Virus record (IMG/VR): IMGVR_UViG_3300022752_000398
Span: 1-23,837 of that record
Source: a virus
DNA: 23,837 nt
Reading direction: 5' to 3' (one strand)
Made by a program: the position numbers and the translations under genes. Below, piece after piece: positions 1 to 5,612 of this stretch (its first letter is position 1; each line of letters starts with the position of its first letter). The notes beneath the pieces were generated by a model. It ran no database searches. It was not told where the DNA came from and was given only the letters and a program-made list of their open reading frames with translations.

Positions 1-1
1 G

Positions 2-79
2 GCCGGCTGGCAGGATGCCTTCATGCGCGCGGCCGACTACCGCGCGATGTTCGAGGCTCAGGACGGAGGTGCGGCGTGA
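2..79 (+). CDS. 3' end of an unidentified protein (partial)
   Basis: The first 79 bases are open in one frame and end at a TGA at 77-79. They encode the last 25 residues of a protein that begins upstream of the window, ending in ...MFEAQDGGAA. The stop overlaps the GTG start of the lysozyme-like gene by the GTGA arrangement seen throughout the window, which supports it being a real upstream gene in the same operon. The fragment is too short to assign a family. Confidence 0.55.
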   Translation, partial: AGWQDAFMRAADYRAMFEAQDGGAA

Positions 80-468
80 CGAGCCTCTTTCTCTCTCTGA
101 TGCTCGTTCCCCCGCCGGCAGGCCTCGACACGCGCCCGATGCTCGACGCGATCCGCACCGTCGAGACCGGCGGTCACGCTGACCCGGCGAACGCGGTCGG
201 CGACGGCGGCAAGGCGCTCGGCCCCTACCAGATTCACTACGGCTACTGGTTCGACGCGACCGAGCGCGACCCGGCGCTCCGCGCGCTCGGATACCAGAGC
301 GTCCGCGACCAGGCGATCGCCGAGCGCGTCGTCCTCGCGTACCTCACCCGCTATGCGCCGGACTGGAGCCTCCGCACCTGCGCGCGGATCCACAACGGAG
401 GGCCGCGCGGTCACCGCAAGCCGGCGACGCTCGGCTACGCCAAGCGCGTCGAGGAGGTGACCAAGTGA
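76..468 (+). CDS. Lysozyme-like muramidase with N-terminal signal segment (candidate endolysin)
   Basis: This 130-residue protein probably cleaves peptidoglycan in the periplasm or at release. A short hydrophobic N-terminus (about residues 3-16, SLFLSLMLVPPPAG) looks like a signal peptide or signal-arrest segment. The body resembles the invertebrate-type (destabilase-like) lysozyme fold: VETGG at 29-33 with a candidate catalytic Glu30, DGGKALGPYQIH at about 43-54, and CARIHNGGPRG at about 102-112. The GPYQI and IHNGGP signatures are the basis for the call. It starts with GTG at 76, overlapping the previous stop, and its own TGA overlaps the next start. It is separated by about 6 kb from the holin/spanin candidates, so the lysis genes are split. 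It could instead be a virion-associated hydrolase. Confidence 0.72.
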   Translation: MTSLFLSLMLVPPPAGLDTRPMLDAIRTVETGGHADPANAVGDGGKALGPYQIHYGYWFDATERDPALRALGYQSVRDQAIAERVVLAYLTRYAPDWSLRTCARIHNGGPRGHRKPATLGYAKRVEEVTK

Positions 469-683
469 ACGAGTACGCTCGACATCAGAAGAGGATTGAG
501 GTTCTCTGCCGCTGGATCCTTGACGCAAAGACTCCCCAGGCCGCGATCGGCCGCTACGAGTCCGCGCGCGAAAGCGCGGCCGCGACGCCCGGAGACCTGC
601 GCCGTCTCCGCATCGCCAAGCAGCTGGCGCTGACCGCAATCGCACACGAGGCGATCTTCGTTGCCGGATCGCACAAGGACTGA
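465..683 (+). CDS. Small hypothetical protein (72 aa)
   Basis: A short, mainly helical-looking protein with no motif I recognise. It starts with GTG at 465, inside the GTGA overlap with the lysozyme-like gene, and ends five bases before the ATG of the Gp157-family gene. Composition is Ala/Arg/Ile rich without a membrane segment or cysteines. Codon use matches its neighbours and the reading frame fills the gap exactly, which is the main support that it is real. Function unknown. Confidence 0.6.
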   Translation: MNEYARHQKRIEVLCRWILDAKTPQAAIGRYESARESAAATPGDLRRLRIAKQLALTAIAHEAIFVAGSHKD

Positions 684-687
684 TCCC

Positions 688-1200
688 ATGCCAACCATCT
701 ACGAAATCTCCGACGACCTGCGCGCGCTGCACGACCTCCTCGCGGAGTCCGGCGGCGAGCTCACGCCGCAGACCGAAGCCGCGTTCGCGGCGTTCGAGGC
801 CGAACTCTCGAGCGATCTGCACGGCAAGCTCGACCGCTACTGCTCCCTAATCGCAGAACTTGAAGCGCTCGCGACCGCGCGCAAGGCCGAGGCCAAGCGC
901 CTGACCGACCTTGCGCGCACGAACGAACGCTCGGCCGAGGCGCTGCGCGAGCGGCTCCGCTGGGTCTTCGAGGCGAGAGGCCTCGGAACGCAGCAGACCC
1001 AGCGCTTCCGCGTCAGCCTCGCGGCCAACGGCGGGAAGCTGCCGCTCGTCGTCCTCTGCGCCGAGGACGAGCTCCCGGCCTGGGCGACCAAGTCGCGCGT
1101 CACCGCCGACACCGAGGCGATCCGCGAGCGGCTCGAGGCCGGCGAGTCGCTCGCATTCGCACGCCTCGGCGACCGCGGCCGGAGGATCAGCATCCGATGA
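688..1200 (+). CDS. Siphovirus Gp157-like protein
   Basis: A 170-residue protein whose layout fits the Gp157 family of siphoviruses: an N-terminal helix (IYEISDDLRALHDLL), a long helical middle with Y-x-x-L-I-x-x-L-E and a run of Lys/Arg/Glu (K-x-E-A-K-R-L), then the short C-terminal part on LPLVV. The family was linked to phage resistance in Streptococcus thermophilus phages and often sits beside early/replication genes; its biochemical role is unclear. An in-frame TTG at 661 would add nine residues inside the upstream gene, but ATG at 688 follows the upstream stop and begins the conserved region, so I chose it. The TGA overlaps the next ATG. Confidence 0.78.
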   Translation: MPTIYEISDDLRALHDLLAESGGELTPQTEAAFAAFEAELSSDLHGKLDRYCSLIAELEALATARKAEAKRLTDLARTNERSAEALRERLRWVFEARGLGTQQTQRFRVSLAANGGKLPLVVLCAEDELPAWATKSRVTADTEAIRERLEAGESLAFARLGDRGRRISIR

Positions 1201-1442
1201 GGAAGCGCAAGCCGTACCTCTCCGCGACCGTTCGAGCCGGACTCGGCGACCTCGCGCGACGCGTCACGCCGGAAACGCCTGAGGAGTTTCAGGCGATCGC
1301 CTGGATCGTCTCTAGCATCGCGCACCATGCGGCGATATCGTCGCGACCGCTCGACGGCGCAGGACGCGCCCATCTGTCTCCCGAGCCGCCGGCGGCCGTG
1401 CAACCGGCCGCCGGCAGGGAGACGCAGGAGACCACACCATGA
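1197..1442 (+). CDS. Small hypothetical protein (81 aa)
   Basis: It begins MRKRKPYLS, has a helical middle (FQAIAWIVSSIAHHAAI) and a low-complexity Pro/Ala/Glu tail. Both ends form 4-base ATGA overlaps with neighbours (1197-1200 and 1439-1442), indicating translational coupling. The low-complexity tail coincides with a strong inverted repeat (1376-1423), so the tail sequence may be shaped by RNA structure rather than by protein function. No known family recognised. Confidence 0.6.
   Translation: MRKRKPYLSATVRAGLGDLARRVTPETPEEFQAIAWIVSSIAHHAAISSRPLDGAGRAHLSPEPPAAVQPAAGRETQETTP
1376..1430 (+). promoter_or_regulatory. Two-part hairpin and GGA motifs before the CsrA-like gene
   Basis: Seen directly: an 11-bp perfect GC stem, 1388-1398 paired with 1405-1415, around a 6-base loop, plus an outer 7-bp stem GTCTCCC (1376-1382) with GGGAGAC (1417-1423). 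AGGGA at 1416-1420 fits the ANGGA core recognised by CsrA, and a second GGA lies in the Shine-Dalgarno AGGAG at 1426-1430, eight bases before the ATG at 1439. CsrA proteins typically bind paired GGA sites overlapping ribosome binding sites, so this could be an autoregulatory leader. That role is inference; the hairpin lies inside the upstream coding region and has no T-run, so it is not an intrinsic terminator. Confidence 0.45.
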
Positions 1443-1708
1443 GCCAGCAGCAGACGAGAGGAGCGCTCGCGATCACGCGACGCGAGCGCGAGAAGGTATT
1501 CCTCACCCTCGACGGCCGCAGCCTCGGATACATCGAGGTCGCGCGCATCAGCGGCGAGAAGGTCGTGCTCGCATTCGTGCTTGACCGAGCTGTCCGCATC
1601 CGGCGCGATTTCGAGCAGGGAGCCTGCATCTACTGCGGAGCGGTCGAGTCGCTCGACGAGAAGGGAAGCTGCACGCATTGCAACCGGGATAGGCATGATG
1701 CCGAGTAG
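1439..1708 (+). CDS. CsrA-like RNA-binding protein with C-terminal zinc ribbon
   Basis: This 89-residue protein aligns by eye to CsrA/RsmA over about residues 10-58: L-A-I-T-R-R-E at the start of strand 1, a middle of alternating hydrophobics with ISGEKVVLAF, and AVRIRRDF where CsrA has V-x-x-H-R-E-E. The arginines at the first strand (ITRR) and last strand (IRRD) match the two CsrA RNA-contact surfaces. After it comes CIYC-x11-CTHC, a four-cysteine zinc-ribbon-like module that standard CsrA lacks. Likely role: post-transcriptional control of phage or host mRNAs through GGA sites. SD AGGAG at 1426-1430. Its end overlaps the methyltransferase start. The assignment is by pattern; CsrA similarity is short and needs a structure check. 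Confidence 0.62.
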   Translation: MSQQQTRGALAITRREREKVFLTLDGRSLGYIEVARISGEKVVLAFVLDRAVRIRRDFEQGACIYCGAVESLDEKGSCTHCNRDRHDAE

Positions 1709-2951
1709 CCTTCGCTATCTCTCTGTCTGCTCCGGCATCGAGGCCGCGAGCGTCGCCTGGCATCCGCTCGGCTGGACTCCCGTCGCGTTCAGCGAGATTG
1801 AGCCGTTTCCCTCAACAGTCCTCGCGCATCGCTTTCCCGATGTGCCGAACCTCGGAGACATGACCGCCTATGCAACTTGGCCTCTTCGATCCGGAGACAT
1901 CGACCTCCTCGTCGGAGGAACTCCCTGCCAGTCATTCAGCGTCGCCGGCCTTCGTCAAGGACTCTCCGATCCGCGCGGAGGACTCATGCTCACCTATCTT
2001 GAGATCGCTCAGCGTCTCCGGCCTCGATGGATCGTCTGGGAGAATGTCCCTGGAGTCCTGTCAAGCGGACGAGGAAGGGACTTTGGTTCCTTCCTCGGGG
2101 CGCTGGGGGAACTGGGGTATGGGTGGGCCTATCGGGTTCTGGACGCTCAATGGCTCAGAACACAACGGCACCCACGCGCCGTCCCGCAGCGACGGCGGCG
2201 TGTGTTCGTTGTCGGATGTCTTGGAGACTGGCGAGCTGCCGCCGAGGTTCTCTTTGAGCGCGAAAGCGTGCGCCGGGATCCTGCGCCGCGCGCAGCGTCG
2301 AGGCAAGGATCTTCCGACGATGCTGAAGGCTGCGTTGCTCGCTGCATCACAACAGGGGAAATGAAGCGGCAGGATTACGAAACCTGCACGATGATCGCTC
2401 AAGATGTTGCAGCGACTCTGAACCAGTTTGATACAGGCGAGCGCGACACGCACGCCGTGGCTCACGCATTCTACAGCACGGGCGGGACGCACGGCGTAAA
2501 CCAACATTCTGAAGTATCGCCGGCCGTCAAGGTCGGAAGCGGACTGGGAATACCGTCGCCGCCGGCGGTCGCGTTCAAGACTGGGAACAGCTCAAAGGCC
2601 AGGAGCAATGCGGAGAGCATAGAAGTAACACCAACGCTCGGATCGGACGCAGGTGGGAACACAGTTCCGGCGGTGGCCCACTCTCTCCGCGCCGATGGCT
2701 TTGATGCAAGCGAGGACGGCACCGGGCGCGGGACTCCGCTTGTCCCTCAAGCCATGACCGTGCGCCGGCTGACTCCGCGCGAGTGTGAGCGCCTACAGGG
2801 ATTCCTAGACGACTGGACGCTGATCCCTTGGCGCAAGCGCGACGCGAGCGACTGCCCGGACGGGCCGCGGTACAAGGCGCTCGGAAACAGCATGGCCGTG
2901 AACTGCATGGAATGGATCGGAGAGCGGATCGCCGCTCGGGAGGCACGATGA
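1695..2951 (+). CDS. DNA (cytosine-5) methyltransferase
   Basis: A 418-residue C5-MTase that transfers methyl from S-adenosylmethionine to cytosine in DNA. Motifs in order: I (SVCSGIEAAS, about 10-19), IV with the catalytic Cys (GGTPCQSFSVAG, Cys78), VI (ENV, 116-118), VIII (QRRRR at 165-169), a long variable target-recognition region (about 180-360), IX (RLTPRECERLQGF) and X (GNSMAV). Two adjacent in-frame ATGs, 1695 and 1698, are both possible; the frame is open further upstream but that part lies inside the zinc-ribbon gene. The 3' end overlaps the next ATG (2948). Likely role: protecting phage DNA against host restriction, or epigenetic control. Target sequence unknown. A second gene is overprinted within it (1870-2364). 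Confidence 0.92.
   Translation: MMPSSLRYLSVCSGIEAASVAWHPLGWTPVAFSEIEPFPSTVLAHRFPDVPNLGDMTAYATWPLRSGDIDLLVGGTPCQSFSVAGLRQGLSDPRGGLMLTYLEIAQRLRPRWIVWENVPGVLSSGRGRDFGSFLGALGELGYGWAYRVLDAQWLRTQRHPRAVPQRRRRVFVVGCLGDWRAAAEVLFERESVRRDPAPRAASRQGSSDDAEGCVARCITTGEMKRQDYETCTMIAQDVAATLNQFDTGERDTHAVAHAFYSTGGTHGVNQHSEVSPAVKVGSGLGIPSPPAVAFKTGNSSKARSNAESIEVTPTLGSDAGGNTVPAVAHSLRADGFDASEDGTGRGTPLVPQAMTVRRLTPRECERLQGFLDDWTLIPWRKRDASDCPDGPRYKALGNSMAVNCMEWIGERIAAREAR
1870..2364 (+). CDS. Overprinted protein inside the methyltransferase gene (164 aa)
   Basis: A 164-residue frame on the same strand, shifted relative to the methyltransferase and fully nested in it. It looks like a protein rather than a shadow: a MQLGLFDPE start, a Ser/Pro-rich first part, then W/G/T patches (WGNWGMGGPIGFWTLN) and an ordered C-terminus containing VCSLSDVLETGELPPRF, LSAKACAGILRRAQRRGK and LPTMLKAALLAA. 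I recall very similar segments in small phage proteins encoded with C5-MTases (memory, not searched). ATG at 1870 has GGAGA about 11 bases upstream. The host frame keeps all MTase motifs over the same bases, so both frames seem under constraint. Function unknown; perhaps linked to methylation. Confidence 0.6.
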   Translation: MQLGLFDPETSTSSSEELPASHSASPAFVKDSPIRAEDSCSPILRSLSVSGLDGSSGRMSLESCQADEEGTLVPSSGRWGNWGMGGPIGFWTLNGSEHNGTHAPSRSDGGVCSLSDVLETGELPPRFSLSAKACAGILRRAQRRGKDLPTMLKAALLAASQQGK

Positions 2952-3322
2952 CGAGTGAGCAGAAGGACATCGCAGCGACGCTGCGCGATACGGCGTGTTG
3001 CTGGCGCGGCGACGATCCGATTGCCATCGAATTGCGACAAGCCGCCGACGAGATCGAGCGGCTCCGCGCCGAACTTGTAAGCAAGGCTGATGAGTTGGCG
3101 GCAACCGTTCGGGAACTCCGAAAGGTTGAGGCCGAGCGCGACGAGGCGCGAGGAAATGCCATTCTCGCCGAACATCTTCTTTGGGATGCTCGGTGTGATA
3201 TCTGCTACGAGATCGCAGCAGCAAAGACCAATTTGCCGGAAGGGCACCCCGACACCGTTGTCGAGGCGAAAGCCGAGGCAGATCGGCGCGGCTGGGACTG
3301 CTTCAAGGAGAACAAGCGATGA
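2948..3322 (+). CDS. Coiled-coil hypothetical protein (124 aa)
   Basis: Starts at ATG 2948 in an ATGA overlap with the methyltransferase stop; an earlier in-frame start at 2828 lies inside the methyltransferase and translates to an unconvincing Arg-rich stretch, so I rejected it. The middle (about residues 25-75, AADEIERLRAELVSKADE and following) is heptad-like and likely coiled coil. A CDIC pair follows, then a charged C-terminus ending FKENKR. No enzyme motif. The TGA overlaps the next ATG at 3319. Confidence 0.65.
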   Translation: MTSEQKDIAATLRDTACCWRGDDPIAIELRQAADEIERLRAELVSKADELAATVRELRKVEAERDEARGNAILAEHLLWDARCDICYEIAAAKTNLPEGHPDTVVEAKAEADRRGWDCFKENKR

Positions 3323-3579
3323 GCCGACCGCTCGACTACGCGCGAGACCATCAGCACGGACGCACTGCAATTGCCGTCGACGAGGTCAACGGCACGCTAC
3401 GCGTCTGCGCGATCGTCTCCGTCACGCTCCAGATAGGAGACGCGCCGCTCGCCATCTGCGACCAGGCCGCGATCATCATGCGCGACGAGCTCGAGAGCGC
3501 CGCGCGACACACCCCACCCATGCTCCGCGTCCTCGCGGACGAACTCGCCGAGAGCCGGCGGAAGGAAGCGACACCATGA
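3319..3579 (+). CDS. Hypothetical protein (86 aa)
   Basis: A short soluble-looking protein: an N-terminal MSRPLDYARDH, a strand-rich middle (TLRVCAIVSVTLQIG) and helical C-terminal half (CDQAAIIMRDELESAA, MLRVLADELAESRRK). ATGA overlaps on both sides (3319 and 3576) place it in a coupled string of small genes. No family recognised. Confidence 0.62.
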   Translation: MSRPLDYARDHQHGRTAIAVDEVNGTLRVCAIVSVTLQIGDAPLAICDQAAIIMRDELESAARHTPPMLRVLADELAESRRKEATP

Positions 3580-3863
3580 GCGGACAGACGACCGTGCAAG
3601 TGAACCTCTCCGACGACTTTGACCCGCTGAACGACGACCTTCGGGCCGACCTCCGATCGGCCTGCGGCGTCGACGGCGAAGACCACAAGTGGAAGATCGA
3701 GGTCGAGGTCGACATCGATCACGACTCGGGCGCGCTCTTCTCCCTGCGCTCAAACCGCTCGGACTCGGGCGGCTACCGCCGGCCGATCGGATCCTTCTAT
3801 GTCACGAAGCAGGAGCTTGAGATCATCCTCGCGAACATGGAGGCCATGAGCGATGGGGACTGA
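3576..3863 (+). CDS. Hypothetical protein (95 aa)
   Basis: An acidic small protein (MSGQTTVQVNLSDDFDPLND...), with a strand-rich centre (WKIEVEVDIDHDSG) and a helical end (VTKQELEIILANMEAMSDGD). The longer open frame from 3090 runs through two upstream genes and is not believable before the ATG at 3576, which has the GGAAG...ACACCATG context used by several genes here. Its last codons GATGGGGACTGA are the first copy of the 18-bp repeat that bounds the HNH gene. Function unknown. Confidence 0.65.
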   Translation: MSGQTTVQVNLSDDFDPLNDDLRADLRSACGVDGEDHKWKIEVEVDIDHDSGALFSLRSNRSDSGGYRRPIGSFYVTKQELEIILANMEAMSDGD

Positions 3864-3869
3864 GCAGCG
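3852..3869 (+). repeat. 18-bp direct repeat, left copy
   Basis: GATGGGGACTGAGCAGCG here is identical to 4414-4431, 562 bases downstream. This copy contains the TGA of the 95-residue gene and the ATG (3853) of the HNH gene. Confidence 0.95.
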
Positions 3870-4425
3870 AGAGGAAGCGCGAAAGAAAAGGCGCAGGAGA
3901 ACCGACAAGCACAAGGCTTGGCGACAAGAAGCCATCGCATACTGGAGCACTCGCGTGTGCGAGTCTGACATCGGATGCGATTGGAACGAGGCGGACATCA
4001 GGTGCTGGCGATGCGGCTGTATGCGGGAGTGTCAGAAATGCCACATCATTCCCAGATCGCTTGGGGGTCTGGACTTCACCCCAAATCTCATTCCTCTCTG
4101 CGCCATGTGTCACGACGAAATGCCCAATGTGCTCGATGCATCCGCGATCTGGCTTTGGATCAAGTCGGATCATGGCGTCATGCACGACACATACTGGGTC
4201 ATGCGAGGCATGAAGGAATCTGGTCTGACTCTTAAACAAGTCGCGCGAATCAAGCCGCGAAAACTCAATCAGACCCTAAGTCGCGCTGGATTCCATTTTG
4301 GTCAGAACGCCGGCGGTATACGACTGACAACGGCGACTCTCGCATGGGTCTTTAGCACGGCATGGAAGGAGTCCATGACCAAAAAGCAGATCCTGAATGC
4401 AACGGAGGCCAGAGATGGGGACTGA
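3853..4425 (+). CDS. HNH endonuclease (probable free-standing homing endonuclease)
   Basis: A 190-residue protein with a basic N-terminus (ARKKRRRRTDKHK), then an HNH nuclease core: CWRC (51-54), CQKCHIIPRSLGG with the first catalytic-type His64, LDFTPNLIPLC with Asn78, and CAMCHDEMPN with His87. The paired CxxC motifs suggest a structural zinc. The C-terminal half (LTLKQVARIKPRKL, MTKKQILNA) looks DNA-binding. Base composition is visibly less GC-rich than neighbours, with more AT-ending codons. The gene sits exactly between two copies of an 18-bp repeat that supplies its start at one end and its stop at the other, the signature of a cleanly inserted selfish gene. It overlaps both neighbours. 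Confidence 0.85.
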   Translation: MGTEQREEARKKRRRRTDKHKAWRQEAIAYWSTRVCESDIGCDWNEADIRCWRCGCMRECQKCHIIPRSLGGLDFTPNLIPLCAMCHDEMPNVLDASAIWLWIKSDHGVMHDTYWVMRGMKESGLTLKQVARIKPRKLNQTLSRAGFHFGQNAGGIRLTTATLAWVFSTAWKESMTKKQILNATEARDGD

Positions 4426-4431
4426 GCAGCG
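4414..4431 (+). repeat. 18-bp direct repeat, right copy
   Basis: Identical to 3852-3869. It holds the TGA of the HNH gene (4423-4425) and the ATG (4415) of the following membrane-protein gene, so both flanking genes keep the same 11-base ATGGGGACTGA overlap. Confidence 0.95.
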
Positions 4432-4585
4432 CGACGCCTGGCACCGCTCGACGGCACGCGCCGACGACGACGCGGCGCACATCATCCTCCGCTGGCTCCT
4501 CTGGATCCTCGCGATCGGATTCGTCGCCCTCGCTCTCCTCTGCTCCGGAGGGTACGGAATCCTCTGGTCTCTCTTGCCGATCTGA
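4415..4585 (+). CDS. Small single-pass membrane protein (56 aa)
   Basis: Starts at ATG 4415 within the repeat, giving the same first residues MGTEQR as the HNH protein. A charged N-terminal part of about 23 residues is followed by one long hydrophobic segment (IILRWLLWILAIGFVALALL and onward to residue about 45) and a short tail ending WSLLPI. It is a likely inner-membrane protein with the N-terminus in the cytoplasm. It could serve in lysis or superinfection exclusion, but nothing in the sequence decides. The in-frame ATG at 4397 lies inside the HNH gene and is less likely. Confidence 0.6.
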   Translation: MGTEQRDAWHRSTARADDDAAHIILRWLLWILAIGFVALALLCSGGYGILWSLLPI

Positions 4586-4589
4586 GGGC

Positions 4590-4724
4590 GTGACCTATGA
4601 CCTCGAGGGAATCGCCGACGCCGTCCGATGGCTCCTCGAGCTCTACGACGAGGATCCTCCGAGTGGTAGGCTGGCACCCCACGCGCGGCGTCATCCACGC
4701 GACCGCGTTCCTCCGGAAGAATGA
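4590..4724 (+). CDS. Possible short ORF (44 aa), frame in dispute with next gene
   Basis: A GTG at 4590, preceded by GAGGGC, opens a frame whose first 25 residues (VTYDLEGIADAVRWLLELYD...) look like a real helical protein, more so than the Ser/Thr-rich N-terminus in the overlapping frame from 4597. The rest, after about 4665, looks like a shadow. Either this is a short gene overlapping a later-starting neighbour, or the two frames together are one protein joined by a frameshift or a sequencing error. Confidence 0.35.
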   Translation: MTYDLEGIADAVRWLLELYDEDPPSGRLAPHARRHPRDRVPPEE

Positions 4725-4887
4725 CCACGCCAAGGAGCGCGCCAAAGAGCTGCGGCAGACGCTCGCAGCGCAAGGATGTAAGACGGTCTCCGATGTGATC
4801 GCGACCCGCATCGACGAGCACCAGAGCGCGGACGACCAACTTCGACACGCGCGGAACCGCATCCGCGATCGCGCCCGGAACTACTGA
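4597..4887 (+). CDS. Hypothetical protein (96 aa; true start uncertain)
   Basis: The C-terminal two-thirds, from VVGWHPTRGVIHATAFLRK to the end, is protein-like and helical, while the first 22 residues from ATG 4597 (MTSRESPTPSDGSSSS...) look like out-of-frame reading. A GTG at 4663 with GAGG nine or so bases upstream would give a 74-residue product that avoids the doubtful part. The gene ends just before an intrinsic terminator, making it the last gene of the first transcription block. No family recognised. Confidence 0.5.
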   Translation: MTSRESPTPSDGSSSSTTRILRVVGWHPTRGVIHATAFLRKNDHAKERAKELRQTLAAQGCKTVSDVIATRIDEHQSADDQLRHARNRIRDRARNY

Positions 4888-4999
4888 GCCATCTTCACCC
4901 TTGCGAGCGCCGGCCCTCCCCAGAGCCGGCGCTCGTTTCTTTCCTGCCCTGAAAAGAGCGCGCCGCAGGAAACCGGATCGCGAGCCGATGGAAGGCGCG
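4888..4999. other. Intergenic region between transcription blocks
   Basis: 112 bases without a convincing gene. It holds the terminator at 4904-4944; the rest (4945-4999) should hold a promoter for the downstream genes, but I cannot point to a clear -35/-10 pair. GGAAGG at 4990-4995 is the likely ribosome binding site for the nuclease gene. This is the longest gap in the window apart from about 80 bases before the capsid gene (14952-15031). Confidence 0.6.
4904..4944 (+). terminator. Rho-independent terminator
   Basis: A perfect 11-bp stem, CGAGCGCCGGC (4904-4914) with GCCGGCGCTCG (4925-4935), around a 10-base loop, followed directly by TTTCTTT. It lies in the longest non-coding gap of the window (4888-4999), just after a stop codon, exactly where a terminator would separate the accessory block from the next operon. 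Confidence 0.85.
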
Positions 5000-5344
5000 A
5001 TGGGTTCGCTATCTCGCCAGAAGGGCAAGCGCGCGGAACGGCAGGCGGCGAAGGCCGTCGCCGACGCGCTCGGCGTGGAGGCTCGGCGCTCGGTGCAGTA
5101 CTGCGGAGACAACGGAGACGCCGACCTGACCACGACGCTCGAGGGCGTTCACTTCGAGGTCAAGGCTCGCGCGTCGCATGGTTGCCTCCGCTTCATGGAG
5201 CAGGCCGAGGAGGACGCCAAGGAAGGCGAGATCCCGGTCGTGCTGCTCCGCGAGGACGGAGACACCCGCTTCTTCGCGCTCGTCGAGCTGACGCACATCC
5301 GGACGCTGGCCCTCAAGATCGCCAGGATCGGAGAACTCCCGTGA
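5000..5344 (+). CDS. PD-(D/E)XK nuclease, Holliday-junction-resolvase-like
   Basis: A 114-residue protein with the order seen in Hjc-like phage nucleases: SRQKGKRAERQAAK (helix with an early acidic residue), SVQYCGDNGDADL with the metal-binding Asp42, HFEVKARA with the E-x-K pair (Glu53, Lys55), and F-M-E-Q-A as the following helix. It likely cuts branched DNA during recombination or packaging. Starts at 4988 (MEGAMGS...) and 5000 are both possible; I chose 5000 because GGAAGG sits just upstream. The open frame further up runs through the terminator and is not coding. The TGA overlaps the next GTG (5341). Confidence 0.72.
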   Translation: MGSLSRQKGKRAERQAAKAVADALGVEARRSVQYCGDNGDADLTTTLEGVHFEVKARASHGCLRFMEQAEEDAKEGEIPVVLLREDGDTRFFALVELTHIRTLALKIARIGELP

Positions 5345-5601
5345 CCGTCGAGGATGTGCTGAAGGTCGTCTCGGTCGTCCTGATCCCGTCGATCGGCGCG
5401 GTCGTCTGGCTCCTCTCGCAGGTCTACGGCCTGCGCTCCGACCTCCGCGAGATCCAGCAGATCCTCAAGAGCGAGCGCGAGCAGAACGCCAGCCGCATGA
5501 CCAACATCGAGGCGAGCGTCGCCCGTCTGACCGAGGCGCTGCACGACCTGACGATGGATCTCGCGCGGCACGGCCTGAACGAACTACGCAAGAAGCAGTA
5601 G
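5341..5601 (+). CDS. Membrane-anchored coiled-coil protein (86 aa)
   Basis: GTG start at 5341 in a GTGA overlap; the longer open frame from 5182 lies within the nuclease gene and is rejected. One N-terminal membrane segment (about residues 7-27, LKVVSVVLIPSIGAVVWLL) is followed by a long heptad-patterned stretch (LRSDLREIQQILKSERE, IEASVARLTEALHDL). The layout, an N-in single helix with a periplasmic or cytoplasmic coiled coil, is seen in phage haemolysin-XhlA-like and spanin-like proteins. The exact role cannot be decided from sequence. Confidence 0.6.
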   Translation: MTVEDVLKVVSVVLIPSIGAVVWLLSQVYGLRSDLREIQQILKSEREQNASRMTNIEASVARLTEALHDLTMDLARHGLNELRKKQ

Positions 5602-5612
5602 AGGGAGACACC

